Assembly: GCA_001600055.1 (NCBI GenBank)
Contig: BCIV01000006.1
Coordinates: 930,001-994,000 of the forward strand
Reading direction: 5' to 3'
Origin: Filobasidium wieringae
Taxonomy: Eukaryota; Basidiomycota; Tremellomycetes; Filobasidiales; Filobasidiaceae
Length of the DNA stretch: 64,000 nucleotides
The notes beneath the pieces were generated by a model that saw only the letters and a list, made by a program, of their open reading frames with translations, did not search any database and was not told the origin of the DNA. Shown here in pieces: positions 46,699 to 57,114 of this stretch. The translations under genes and the position numbers were made by a program. Position 1 is the stretch's first letter; every line of letters starts with the position of its first letter.

Positions 46699-49150
46699 TT
46701 ACCTTATTCGCTTCGTAAAACCGCCATGACTGGATTGGGTGAAAGCTTTCTCGTCTAGAGCCCCCTCGGAATGTTCTCTCTTTATTTGTGGAGGCGTGCC
46801 AGACGGCTTAATGATTCCTAAGGTTTCCTCTTTAATTTGTGGCTTGTTCTCAACATGTTTTTTAGGATCGACTTTCAGAAGAGCAGCGCTATCCATATTC
46901 GACGATCTGGGTTCAGCCGTTGATGCGTTTGTGGCCCTGATCGTATCGGCAAGCTGAGCCTTAGATTCGCTTTTGGCACTTAGTCTCTTGCGCTTTGATC
47001 TAGATTCAGCCATAGCTAACAATCGGGACAGTTCATTCTCCTCTTCTGTATCCTCTTCACTCGAGAAGTGTTCTCCAGGCGGATCATACCGATACCCACG
47101 ATTTTCATCTTCTATCCAGCCTTCTCGCAGAGCAAGGGTAGAGGCCGAGCGTGGAGCCGACACCAGTCCAGTCTTTCCGGTATCAAGCGAAGTGCGGACA
47201 CCTTCTGTTATTGAGAGGAATGCTGCAGCTTGATTCCTCTGGTTTGATCGTCTACCTCTCTTCAAAGGGCCATGTCCATGAGCATTGCTGTTCGTACCGA
47301 CGTATTCAATGGAGGGCGATCTCGATCTTGTACCATCGACCCTCTCACGCTTGACATTGCCTGAGTGTGAAGGAAATATTACGAGATCATCCAAGCGGAA
47401 GAAAATCCTCGCCATCCCTCTCACTTCAGCTTCACTGTGTACACCCATCTTGAATGCAAACCATTCAAGGCATTCTTGTTGCATGGACTGGTCGCCTCCG
47501 GGAGATAGATGGTCCCTGAAGGCACCGATCAGAGCGTAATAATCACACCCGTGAAGTGCAGGCAGTAACGTGTTAGGGGACAACGAGCCAGGCTTGAATA
47601 ATGCTACTAAAGCCTGTAATTCTGGTAGAGGAGCGTGTCGAGCGAGAGGGCAGTACTGTAGATGACGGGGCCTTCAGTACGCATCACTGACAGGTACATC
47701 AAACTTTCGGCTTACCAAGGTCTTTGGCCAAGCTAGCGCTCCGCTAGATGCCTTGACGATCTGATCTTTGACCTGCTTCATCTTGAAGGCGTACTCGACC
47801 ATCTTCTCCTCGACGAATTCGATAGTCACCACTCGGTCTTTATTCTTCCAGATGGTTTCGCACCAATCAGATCTCTCACACGCATGAAACCTGACTTCTT
47901 TATCAGTTGTTCCCGACATCTGAAGAAGTGGATCGCTTCTCATGTAAGAGAAGTTTTGCAATCTCCATCGATCCAGATGAATCTGTTCATCGAACAGTCG
48001 TGCGATAGCCTTCAAGACCTCCTCGTACCCGAAAGTCCAGCAGTGTAGATGGAAGATCGTTTCGCTCGGGTATAGCTCAATAAGCTGGATCAGACCGGAG
48101 ATGGCTTCCTCTCGGGAAGGCATATCGCAGGTCCCTATAACTGCGCTAGTGTCCAGATAGATCCGACCGAGCCTTCTGCTTAGCTTTGGTCTTGATCTTG
48201 ATACCGCATTTGCTGACAACGGATTGAGCGTCTGCGGGATATAGTTCAGCCCGGCACCAATCCCAGACAGAGGATATCGATTAAAGAATGGTTGAACGAG
48301 CGGATTCCTGATCAATGCCTGTAAGAACCCTTCGTCCGCTCGAACATCGCCGGTATGCAAGACTGCTGTGTATGGTGGAAGAGGGGAAGAAATGAGAAAC
48401 ATGGAAGAACCCGGGCAATGGTTCGCGTCTAGCATGACGAGGGTGATCTGAGCCGGACCATTGGAGCCGGAAAGTGTCAGCGGGATTGGTTGATTGAAAG
48501 GGATGGTTCTCTATCATGCTAATGTTCTTAGCTTGAGATAGCAGATCTAGCCTGGAAGGAATCGACTTACTATACAGTCCACCCAAATCCGTTCACTCCC
48601 TACTTCTTTTTCCCTTCCTCGTAGTCCTTCATATACCTTCTTCTCCGTTAAACCACGCTTCTTGATTTCATTCTTGACCCAGTACTCCCCGTGATCGCCT
48701 TTAACCGCCTCAGCTATGATCGCCGCAAGAGCCGTATCGTACACTTTCCGGTCCTTGATCCGCTCATAGTTTAGCAACAAAGCTTTAGTCTCTTCCGAAC
48801 AGATGATGGTACAGTTATCGTGGAGGTTCGATAGCCCGGTCAGATGGTCGGTATGCGCATGAGTAAGCAGGTAATACTGAGCTTCCGGAGCTTCATAGCG
48901 TTTGCCTAGGCGACTTGTTTCACAGGGTGGCTTCTGCTCGTTTAATTTACTACACAGTTCACTCCCATATTCGAGTGCGGGGATCAGATGCGGACGAGTT
49001 CGAGCAGCTTGAGTGAAGCAATCGACCCGAATTTGAGGAAATTCGAGGATATGGCCGTCTGTTTGTGGGATAAGTCAAATGGTTCAGACCTCTGTAGCTG
49101 ACTATCCGATGCAGATAGACTGACGATATAACCCTGCCATCACCCAGCAT
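46699..49150 (-). CDS. Artemis/SNM1-type metallo-beta-lactamase nuclease
   Basis: Beta-CASP DNA nuclease of the Artemis/Pso2 group, used in end processing or cross-link repair in the nucleus. Exons 49144-49150, 48571-49058, 47716-48510, 46699-47655; 748 aa. The catalytic fold starts at residue 1 (MLDGHILEFPQIRVDCF), as in Artemis, not after a zinc-finger domain as in Pso2. Metal motifs: THAHTDH (motif 2), LDANHCPG (motif 3), LHTGDVR (motif 4), LDTSA. Beta-CASP part ends near LARHAPLPEL. The C-terminal ~250 aa are basic and low-complexity (KRKR, KREH). The first exon is 7 nt with a GTGATG donor, so the start is tentative. A splice near the stop could swap the last residues for a longer end at 46630. 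Confidence 0.88.
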
Positions 49151-50237
49151 TTTCGCTTTCCCTTACCTGTTTACTGTCACTGATATTATCCTCTTGACAA
49201 ATCAAGATTAGCAAGTACCAAGATGAATCCAACTTGCTGATAAGCCGGCATCGAGGATCGATCAGCGATAACGAATAATCCGTATGCGTTCTTACGTATT
49301 CGTTCAGGGATCTTTTAGGGGTTAAATCGTAAACTATGGATTCCAATCGTCATCGGGATGTGGATCTTCAGGATTCTTACATGTAATGATGGATGCTATC
49401 AATGTTGGGCAAATGAGAATTGCGAATGACCCTTGCCCTGAATAGCGCGCACAGTGTACAAATTTAGGTCGTCGCGAGCGACAGAGTATATCGCCTCGCA
49501 GACGACGCCATACTATGTCTCCTAGGCATCCCACGAGAATCCCCACGGGAAGACTGACACTGGACATAACCCCCCTGCAAGAAAGGACAATCTCTTAACA
49601 TAAATACTCCGAACTTTTTTCGGCTCAAGTGCTAGCCAACAAGGAGTTGAATGTGATGATTGGCGAGTTGAGACCAGCTTCATCAGGTCAAACAAGTGGA
49701 AGCTAGATTGATACTCCGGCAAGCTTCTTGGAACATTGCCAGCAAGGGTGAGACATGTCACAAATCGAAGGACTGGAGTGAAGCAAGCGTTCTATCTCGA
49801 CGACAATGGGAACGAAGATCCTGCGAGCAAGGTTCCGGTGGATCCGGATGCGGAGAACTGGCAAGACGATGCGTGGGGTGGCGAAGAATCTAAGTCGTTT
49901 CCGGAGCAGAGTGTCAGTAGTCCTGCTGTTTGGGATAATCACCTGTTATCCAGTCATGTAGATGGATCTGGATGTGAATCGCAGCAAAGAATCCTGGTGG
50001 TCATCTCCAAAGACAAAGTTGCATTGCGCGCGCTCGCTTGGAAATTCACATGCCAATGACATCCTCACGACTCCAGTAGATGGTACATAGAAACGGGAAC
50101 GAGGGGTCATCACGGCCGTGGCCCACAGTAATTTGAGCGATTGAGGTAGAAGATCGATGGATCAAACAATGTGTTTCCAAATACAAATTCCACGTAAATA
50201 ACCTTCAATCCAGCATACAGTCGGGTCTCACTCCTAT
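49151..50237. other. Intergenic region with one unassigned frame
   Basis: 1.09 kb between the Artemis-like start and the polymerase stop. A plus-strand frame runs from about 49712 to 50059 without an ATG, and encodes QAFYLDDNGNEDPASKVPVD, NWQDDAWGGEES and similar. It is possibly a gene remnant. Its codon pattern is gene-like in the first half only. Minus frames here show no features. Confidence 0.35.
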
Positions 50238-52447
50238 TTATTCGCTCTTATGCCATCGTTCATGTGCGTCTTTAGCGAAAGCAAAGACATCTGCTCCGCA
50301 TATAGTACAGACGAGAGCCTGCGAGTTGATTTCTTCGAATTCTTCGTAAGTATCATCTGGATCTAATTTGTTGTCGTTCGCCTCATCATTATCATCAAGG
50401 TCGTTATAGTCGTCATAGGTTGTCGTGTCCTTTTCATTGCTTTTTTGAACAGTCTCGTGGGGAAGATTCTCTTCGTCGATCTTGTAAACCTTCTTATGTT
50501 CATGTGTTTTCTTCTGGATGTTGCGTGAAGGTTTAACCTCGATGATCTCAAACTCATCCAATTCGTCCACTTCGATCGCCTGAGTAGCACTACTCCCGGT
50601 CTTTCCCTTGATGTCATCCAACGCGCGTTTACGTTTCTTTGACGATTTTGTTGTCTGATTTGCCCAATTGTTCAGGACCGACGGAGGCGGTGGGAATTTC
50701 GTCAGGTCTGTCACGGTAACATTAATTCTATGAAGAGCCGTGAGTCATTTAAAATCTGCTCTACCGCGCACCGATCACCTTACTCACACGTAAACCTCGT
50801 ACAAACCCAATTCCTCCCCCTTCTTGGCCCCAAGTAATTCCCTAAACAACCCTTCCCCGCTCTTCCTCATCCACTCCTCCATCCTATCCCTCACCGCTCG
50901 CTCATGGTCCAGTAAAAAAGCCGCAAGACTCACACTCTTGCTCAAACTCGTTCGTTGATTCGGGTTAGCCGGGTTGGGGAGGAATCGTAACAATAGTCGA
51001 ATAGAATGAGGATACCGTTCCCATTTCTTCTTCCCTCCGTCCTGCTTGAGATTTTGTTTGTAAGGTAGAACGGATAACCATCCTCCTTCGTCCCCTTTGC
51101 TCGGCACGAGGGGTACCATCAACTCCCCCTCTAACCTCCTCAAAAGCGCCTCCACAAGCTCTTTCATTCGATCCATCCAGAACCCTAGTCTCCGCCTTCC
51201 TTGCTTGGCAAAGGAATCTTCTACTCCTATCTGTAGCGGAAACGATCCATTGGGTTTGACAGGGTCGGGATCTTTCCCATGGAGGAGAGAGTAGAGTTTC
51301 GTTCCGCGGCCAGGGAATAGGAGCTCCAGTTCTTTAGCAATGAGATGGGTCCTGACTTGATGTACAGTCCATGTTTCAGTGTCGGGGATAACAACGTCTT
51401 TCCGTGTCAGCGCTTCGTCAATCGACTGAACCACTTTGTGCCCAAATCCCGGGATCTTCTTGATAGACAACCCATCCAAGAAAGACTGTACCATCCCTTC
51501 CTCACTAACACCCTCTAACCCTTCTGACCCAAAAGGAGCAAAACAAGTCTGTCCGTCAGGTTTACAGACGCCTGCTAAGAGCTTGGCTAGGAGTTTGTTT
51601 CGCCCAACGCCAGCACTGGAAGTTAATCCTATTTTTTCCTTGATTTTGTCCCGGATAAAAGACGCTAGGTGGGTTGCTATTATTGTTCGTCTCAGATGAG
51701 GGTTTTGGCTGATCGTAGAAAGAGGATACAGGGAGGGAGAGCACGAGGAGGAAGGTTGGAGGATATGACCTGATATTATTTGAGGGTTGTAGTAGAATCC
51801 TGTAGAATCGGGAGGCAGGAGAGGCCAGGCGCAGGGTGGGAGTAGGAATAGAACGAGGTTTGAGCTTGAAGCTGACGCAGAAGTATCGGTTGGGAGAGGT
51901 GTCGATTGGATATGGCCAGCTATCATATCAGTAACATCCACAAAAACCTGATGAAGATCAGAATCAGTATCAAGGCGCTGCATGGACAAGACTACCAATC
52001 CGACTCGCCTCATCCATCCCAAGCTTTTCCACTCCCCTGTCCATCTTCCTCCCCTCCCCTTCTCCACCACCTACAAGCGCCTCGACAACCCTCGTCACCT
52101 CCCTCGAAAAGGTTCTGTAATTCGTCAGATCCTCTCCGCTGACCAAGACTAGTTCGGGAACCAATTCCTCAGCTTTCGAAATGGACATGAGTTTCGTCAC
52201 ACCCCTGGCTCGGGCTTCATAGGATGTAGTGGCTAGAAGCGATTTTTGAGTTATCCCGATCGGTTTCCCACATAATGAAGGGTCAAGGACTCTTTCTACG
52301 CCTATGTCAGTGCATATAAGGCAAATGTGGGAAAATCTCTCAGTCTCGTGCATTCACGGTGATACAGGATTTACCAAAGATGAGCGTACCACAGTAAAAG
52401 TTGTCTTGATCGAGAGCTATGATGATGCGTTCTTCGATCTTCGTCAT
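50238..52447 (-). CDS. POLI: DNA polymerase iota (Y family) with C-terminal UBZ finger
   Basis: Translesion DNA polymerase. Exons 52390-52447, 52009-52301, 50788-51947, 50238-50727; 666 aa from MTKIEERIIIALDQD. Catalytic acidic residues lie in LDQDNFY (about 13 and 15) and GMDEVFVDV (Asp116, Glu117). Pol iota rather than eta is suggested by SYEARARGVTKLMSISKAEE, LVLVSGEDLTNYR and VEKLGMDEVFVDVTDMI. Thumb/HhH region: GVGRNKLLAKLLAG, KKIPGFGHKVV. The little-finger domain follows. The Lys-rich and acidic tail ends in a UBZ-like zinc finger, C-x2-C-x11-H-x3-H (CTICGADVFAFAKDAHERWH). Intron 51948-52008 is GC-AG (GAG followed by GCGAGT). The active-site Gln of the family CQVE motif is Gly here at the first junction (FYCGVE). 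Confidence 0.87.
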
Positions 52448-52770
52448 GGCGCTACAATCTATATAAGAGCCATAGCTTGCATGAGATCTTCGGGACTCAA
52501 GAAATCGCTGGACCATCTGAACTTCTGTGAGCAATGCTATCGGGAATGCCGAAACCAAGGTCAAGGGCGACAGTGTTTTGGAAGTGGCTATCATTCAAAC
52601 GAAAATAACACGTCATGAACCATCACGGATCATCGAATCATCTCAGTAGTCAGTAGGTATGGAATGTACGACTACAGTTCTATACAACATGATCACAGCG
52701 TACAGCATCAGAGCTATAAGAACCCGGGTATAGCAAGCATATCATCTCAGCGGCTCAGCAGTCAACAAAT
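52448..52770. other. Intergenic, polymerase upstream region
   Basis: 323 bp between two minus-strand genes. A frame continuous with the polymerase start extends upstream to 52594, so a longer N-terminus cannot be excluded. No other element was seen. Confidence 0.4.
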
Positions 52771-55700
52771 CTAATCACCAGACGCACGTGTCAGTTCAAA
52801 GACACCCAGCATAACCTCTCGAATAGACTCACCGGTCGCAGTCGCCTTGGCCTCCCCTGTCAACCCCTTTTCATCCGCATCGTTGGCCTTCAAGAATGCC
52901 TCGACCTCATCCATAACCCCTTCCTCGTCCTCTCCCCCATGTCCGTCCTCCTCTTCGTCGCTGTCACCAATAGCATCGATAGCGAAGTTGGGACGATGCA
53001 TGATCGCTTCCTGTGCCGCACGGAGCATATCCACATCATCCTTTCTAGGATTCACCACCGAAGGAGCACGAGGTCTTTGGGTCGGGAGTTGAGACGCAGT
53101 ACTGGCAAATGTCGATGTGGAAGCAGTCGATGGACTTCGTCTTCTCTGGACCTCCTGCTGCGCCGGGTTCAAGAGCGATTCCCGAGTCTGAACGTCGGAA
53201 GTGGCATGGACCGGGTCATTCTTCCCGATCGCGGGTTTACGCCACTCGGCATGTCGACCCAGAGCAGATCCAAGTCCATCAGCGAATCGATTGAATCGAG
53301 ACTTGTTCTCGTCCGTTACTACCATGTTCACGAGTCCGCCCAGGATGGTATCCGATTTAGCTTGCGTCACGTGGTATTCACCTGGAACGGCGTCTAGGCG
53401 GAAAGAAGAAGCCAGATCCGAATCGAAGAAACCCTCGAGCAGTTCGTCCGCCAGAATAACCATCCTGAACGTCGCAAGATCTACCAATATGAAGATCAGT
53501 AACCGTAAAAACTCGCATTACGCCTTCTCCCAGACTCACTCAAATAAGGCTGATTGTGAGGAGAACTCGTACTCTCCGCCCTCCTCCTGGTCTGCGTAGC
53601 ATTCTGCTCATCTGCAAGCTCAACCACCAGCTCAGGTGCATCATTTTGAGGTTGTAGGCTCTCTTCCGGTGCGGTAGCGTCCCCGAAATCAAAGGCGTTC
53701 AGGATGAACTTTGAGACGGCTGCGAGGTAAGCATCACCAGGCTCGTTACGGAAGATGAACTGGTTAGGGCGAGAATGTCAGTTGGAAGTGGTTACTTTTT
53801 GCAAGTTTAATGACTCGCCAAAAGTGATTCTGAAAGCTGAATGACCTCGTCTTTGGAGAGGAAACCATCTTTATCTTTGTCGTGCTATCACGATGAATTA
53901 GGTCAGTTGTGAGGAAGGTTAAAAGCGTCGAATCCGCGTACCAGGTGGAAGAACCATTCGATCGACTCCATCAGGCTCGCGAACATCACAGTATCGAGTC
54001 CAGCGACGACGTCCTGCTCCATAATCAGTACCTGCACATCGCTCATGTCCATACCGACCGCACTCACCTGCAACGATAGACTGCCTTGATGACTGGTATC
54101 CCAAGCGAAGAACAATCGATCCACCAACTCGTGCTCCGCGACCCTCCTCTCCGTCCGATTCGTGAACCCGTTCTGATAGATAATCTCATCCCGAGCCCAA
54201 GAACAAACGTCGCTCAACAACAACTTGAAAGTCCTCAGATCGATCCTGGTCTCAAGCCGACCTGCGGAATCTTGAGCGCTCCCTGGGGTAACGGGTGGCG
54301 TGTTTTTAGGGCTGATGTTGCTACCGGAGGCGAGAGGGTTGGACATGGCGGCGAAAAATTTGTCGTAAATCGTCGTCACCTGATCCTTGGTGAAACGACC
54401 GGCGAACTTTAAGTTCCGGACGGCCGCGCGTTTGGAGAACATTTCGATCTCATCCGCGATGATCGCTCTGAATCGTTTCCTTTCCGATTGAATGGTCTCT
54501 TCCGTGATCACGTTGAATTCCCGGAAAGCGACTACAAGCAGTTCTTGGAAATTGGTGATGGCTCGTACGCGAGGATCAGAGTGATCAGGATGAGCCGATT
54601 CCCCTAGAGTTCCAAAGTATTGTCTCATAAGGTTGATGAACATTCCATCGTCGGTGACTTCTAGCAACTCCTCGCCGTTGATCTTCAATACGGCTACGTC
54701 GATGTACGTCAGTCGATGCGTAATTTGATATCGTGCAAGGCGACGAACCTAATCCGATCTGGAAGATCACTTTGACTCCCATGGCCATCACACAATCAAC
54801 GACTCTAAAAGCAAAGATGAGCGGCATAGAGTTGATGTACAAGCTCAAGAACCACCTATCAGATCGACAATCAGCGATCTATTCATCAAGGTCGATCGAG
54901 CCGGCTCACGGTAAGGAAGCTACCGAGATCTGAACATCGACGCTCTTAAAGTGTTGGTAAATCATAGGCAAGCATCTTCCAACGAGGGCCTCAAAGACAC
55001 GTTGGTCCAGTAAAGTACCCTCCATAGAAGGTCTGATCATGTTCAGTATTGGTCAGCGACGAACGGAACCGCTTCAGACGAGATCGGACGTACGTATAGT
55101 AGCCCGGAACTATCCGGTCACATAAAACTTCCAACAGCCAAAATGCTTGTTCTTCCGACATATAGCTATCTCAATTCGATTAGCTCTTGTTCGAAACCTC
55201 CCTTAATTTGAGACCTACATGAGCAACCTGACCAGATACGAACCCATCATCAGCTCCCCACTCTTGTATCGCACCAAGACCGTCCCCGACTCACCCAGCC
55301 ACGACGATATTCAAAGCCTGACAATACCCCAACTCCGGGTTCCTAAAGCTATAAGCGACCAAAACTCTCCTCAACCTATCCAACCCCTCTTCGGTCTGGT
55401 ACGCCTTGTACTCCGGTAAACTCCTATTCAGGTCCTTCTCGATCTCGTCCGTCGCGGAGGTATGACGGTTGGCGTTTTCTTTCAGGAGGAGGGTGTAGGT
55501 CGTTCGGTTTGCGTAGCGTAGGTCTGTCGTGGGTACGCACGGGTGAGGACGAGTGATGAATTACGAGCAACGAGCAAGGGGGGGGGGGGGGGGACGTACA
55601 GATTGAACCGCTTAGGGTCTCCCATAATTCTCCTCGGAGACGAGAAGGAAGTCCGACCTGTAAAAGTCTCTGAAAAGGTGGATAACGGAGTACTGTATCA

Positions 55701-56878
55701 AACGCACCACCACGTTCAACACTGACCAACTCCAGCTTCCCGAACCCTTGGTAAAGGTACTCACAAGTCAACCCTCTTCCATGCATGACGAAATACTCCC
55801 TCCACAACTTGATCTTGCTCCTCTCCCTAAGCTTCTTCGCATCCCCAGGATACCCAAAAGTCTCTCCCAATCCCCTTTCGTAAGTCCCCTTCCCGTCCCC
55901 TCCGGGACCACGGGCATCCGCAGCGGGGGAATGAGCGTTCTTCTCTTCCCCAGCCAAAGTGGAGGAAGAGGTGGGATGGTCGGAACCTAACTGGATGAGA
56001 TCGATTTTAGGTAAAGAATGGGTCAGGAGGAATGCTGGTTGGGTCAAGAGGTATTCCGAGTAGAGGGAAGGGAGGAAGGGTTTGAGGAGTTTCATCTCCG
56101 GTAGTTGAGATTTGAGCGCGTCTCTTAGTAAGATGGAGAAATGTTCGGCGGTCGGAAGGAGGGAGGTCAGTTGGAGGATCTATGTGAAGTGAGGGAGAGA
56201 TTAGGTGTGGAGCAAGGAGAGGATAGGAGGAAGAGGACGAACGATTCGGAGTCCGTGCCATGTTGCTAAACTTAGAGCGAATACTCCTGCTCGTGAGTTT
56301 AGACTGTGACAAGGCGGTCAGTGTCAATTTGGATCCCGTATCCATGAGAGGAAAGTAATTACCGTTCAACTCTTCGGATAGTGTAGAGAGGTAGAGTGAA
56401 CCTCGCTGAACGTTTGTCGAGGGACATGAAGCATAGGAACGGAGGTAATAGATGTAATTTCCCCGACTAACGGACAAATCTAACTTGTCAGCAACGGTCC
56501 TTATTCTCCTCATACAGCTCAACTCAACTCACATAAACCTCATCCTTGCCTTCCACACTGAGAATCGCACTGATCTCCATCCCGAGCGTGCCATTCATCA
56601 TCCCAACCCCGCCAGCCTCGATCTTATCCTTCATAGCTTGCTCATGCCTAGAATCCTTGACCAACTTGGGAGGAGCTGCTGGATCGTATGAAGGGGACGC
56701 CTGAGGTACTACCCATAGTAAAGGCGGGACGTTGAATAACTTTCGAGGGTTCGTGTATATGGGTTAGATTACGGACGGGAGAATGAGAATGAGTTTGAGA
56801 GGGGGAATGACTCACGAGACGGGTTATGTCGTCCTTGCTCGGTTCTTGGTACGCTCTCAGGTGGAGAGGGAGAGACAT
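52771..56878 (-). CDS. GRAM-TBC-EF-hand Rab GTPase-activating protein (Gyp2/TBC1D9 type)
   Basis: Stimulates GTP hydrolysis by Rab proteins in endosome/Golgi traffic. Fifteen exons: 56816-56878, 56533-56739, 56363-56466, 56243-56303, 55600-56179, 55295-55523, 55219-55227, 55094-55165, 54910-55032, 54749-54855, 54068-54693, 53942-54013, 53819-53884, 53540-53759, 52771-53480; 1082 aa, all in phase. GRAM-like domain ([31 protein letters not shown]); TBC domain from about 325 ([12 protein letters not shown]) with the catalytic Arg in [13 protein letters not shown] and Gln in [10 protein letters not shown]-hand loop [12 protein letters not shown]. Exon 55219-55227 is 9 nt and completes [13 protein letters not shown]. 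Intron 53760-53818 is GC-AG. The intron 55524-55599 carries a C16 run. Start codons of this gene and VPS36 are 236 bp apart. Confidence 0.92.
55578..55593. repeat. 16-base G homopolymer in Rab GAP intron
   Basis: An unbroken G16 on the plus strand reads as C16 in the transcript, directly after the GTACGT donor of the intron 55524-55599. Confidence 0.95.
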
Positions 56879-57114
56879 CCCTGTGATGGTGCGGTCGTTT
56901 GATACAGTGTGTGTGGTGTGGCTGGTGGCTCTGGTGATATCGTTGATGGTGACTCTGAAGAGATCTGACCAGTTGAATGACGAGTACTTCGCAGCAGAAT
57001 ACGCGCTTATCAGTTCAACCAACCTCGATATCAACAACCTCGCCAGCCAAGAACACAGCGACCATCCTCCCTTCTCCTACACCATCCACCACTCCTGGCT
57101 TGTCCTGAACCTAC
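56879..57114. promoter_or_regulatory. Short divergent promoter, Rab GAP and VPS36
   Basis: 236 bp separates the two start codons, so the genes must share or abut promoter elements. No specific motif is claimed. Confidence 0.6.

Noticed and set aside
56150..56185. Apparent frameshift in the GRAM region of the Rab GAP
   Set aside because: It came from misreading two bases; on rereading, the frame ILQLTSL into [12 protein letters not shown] is continuous.
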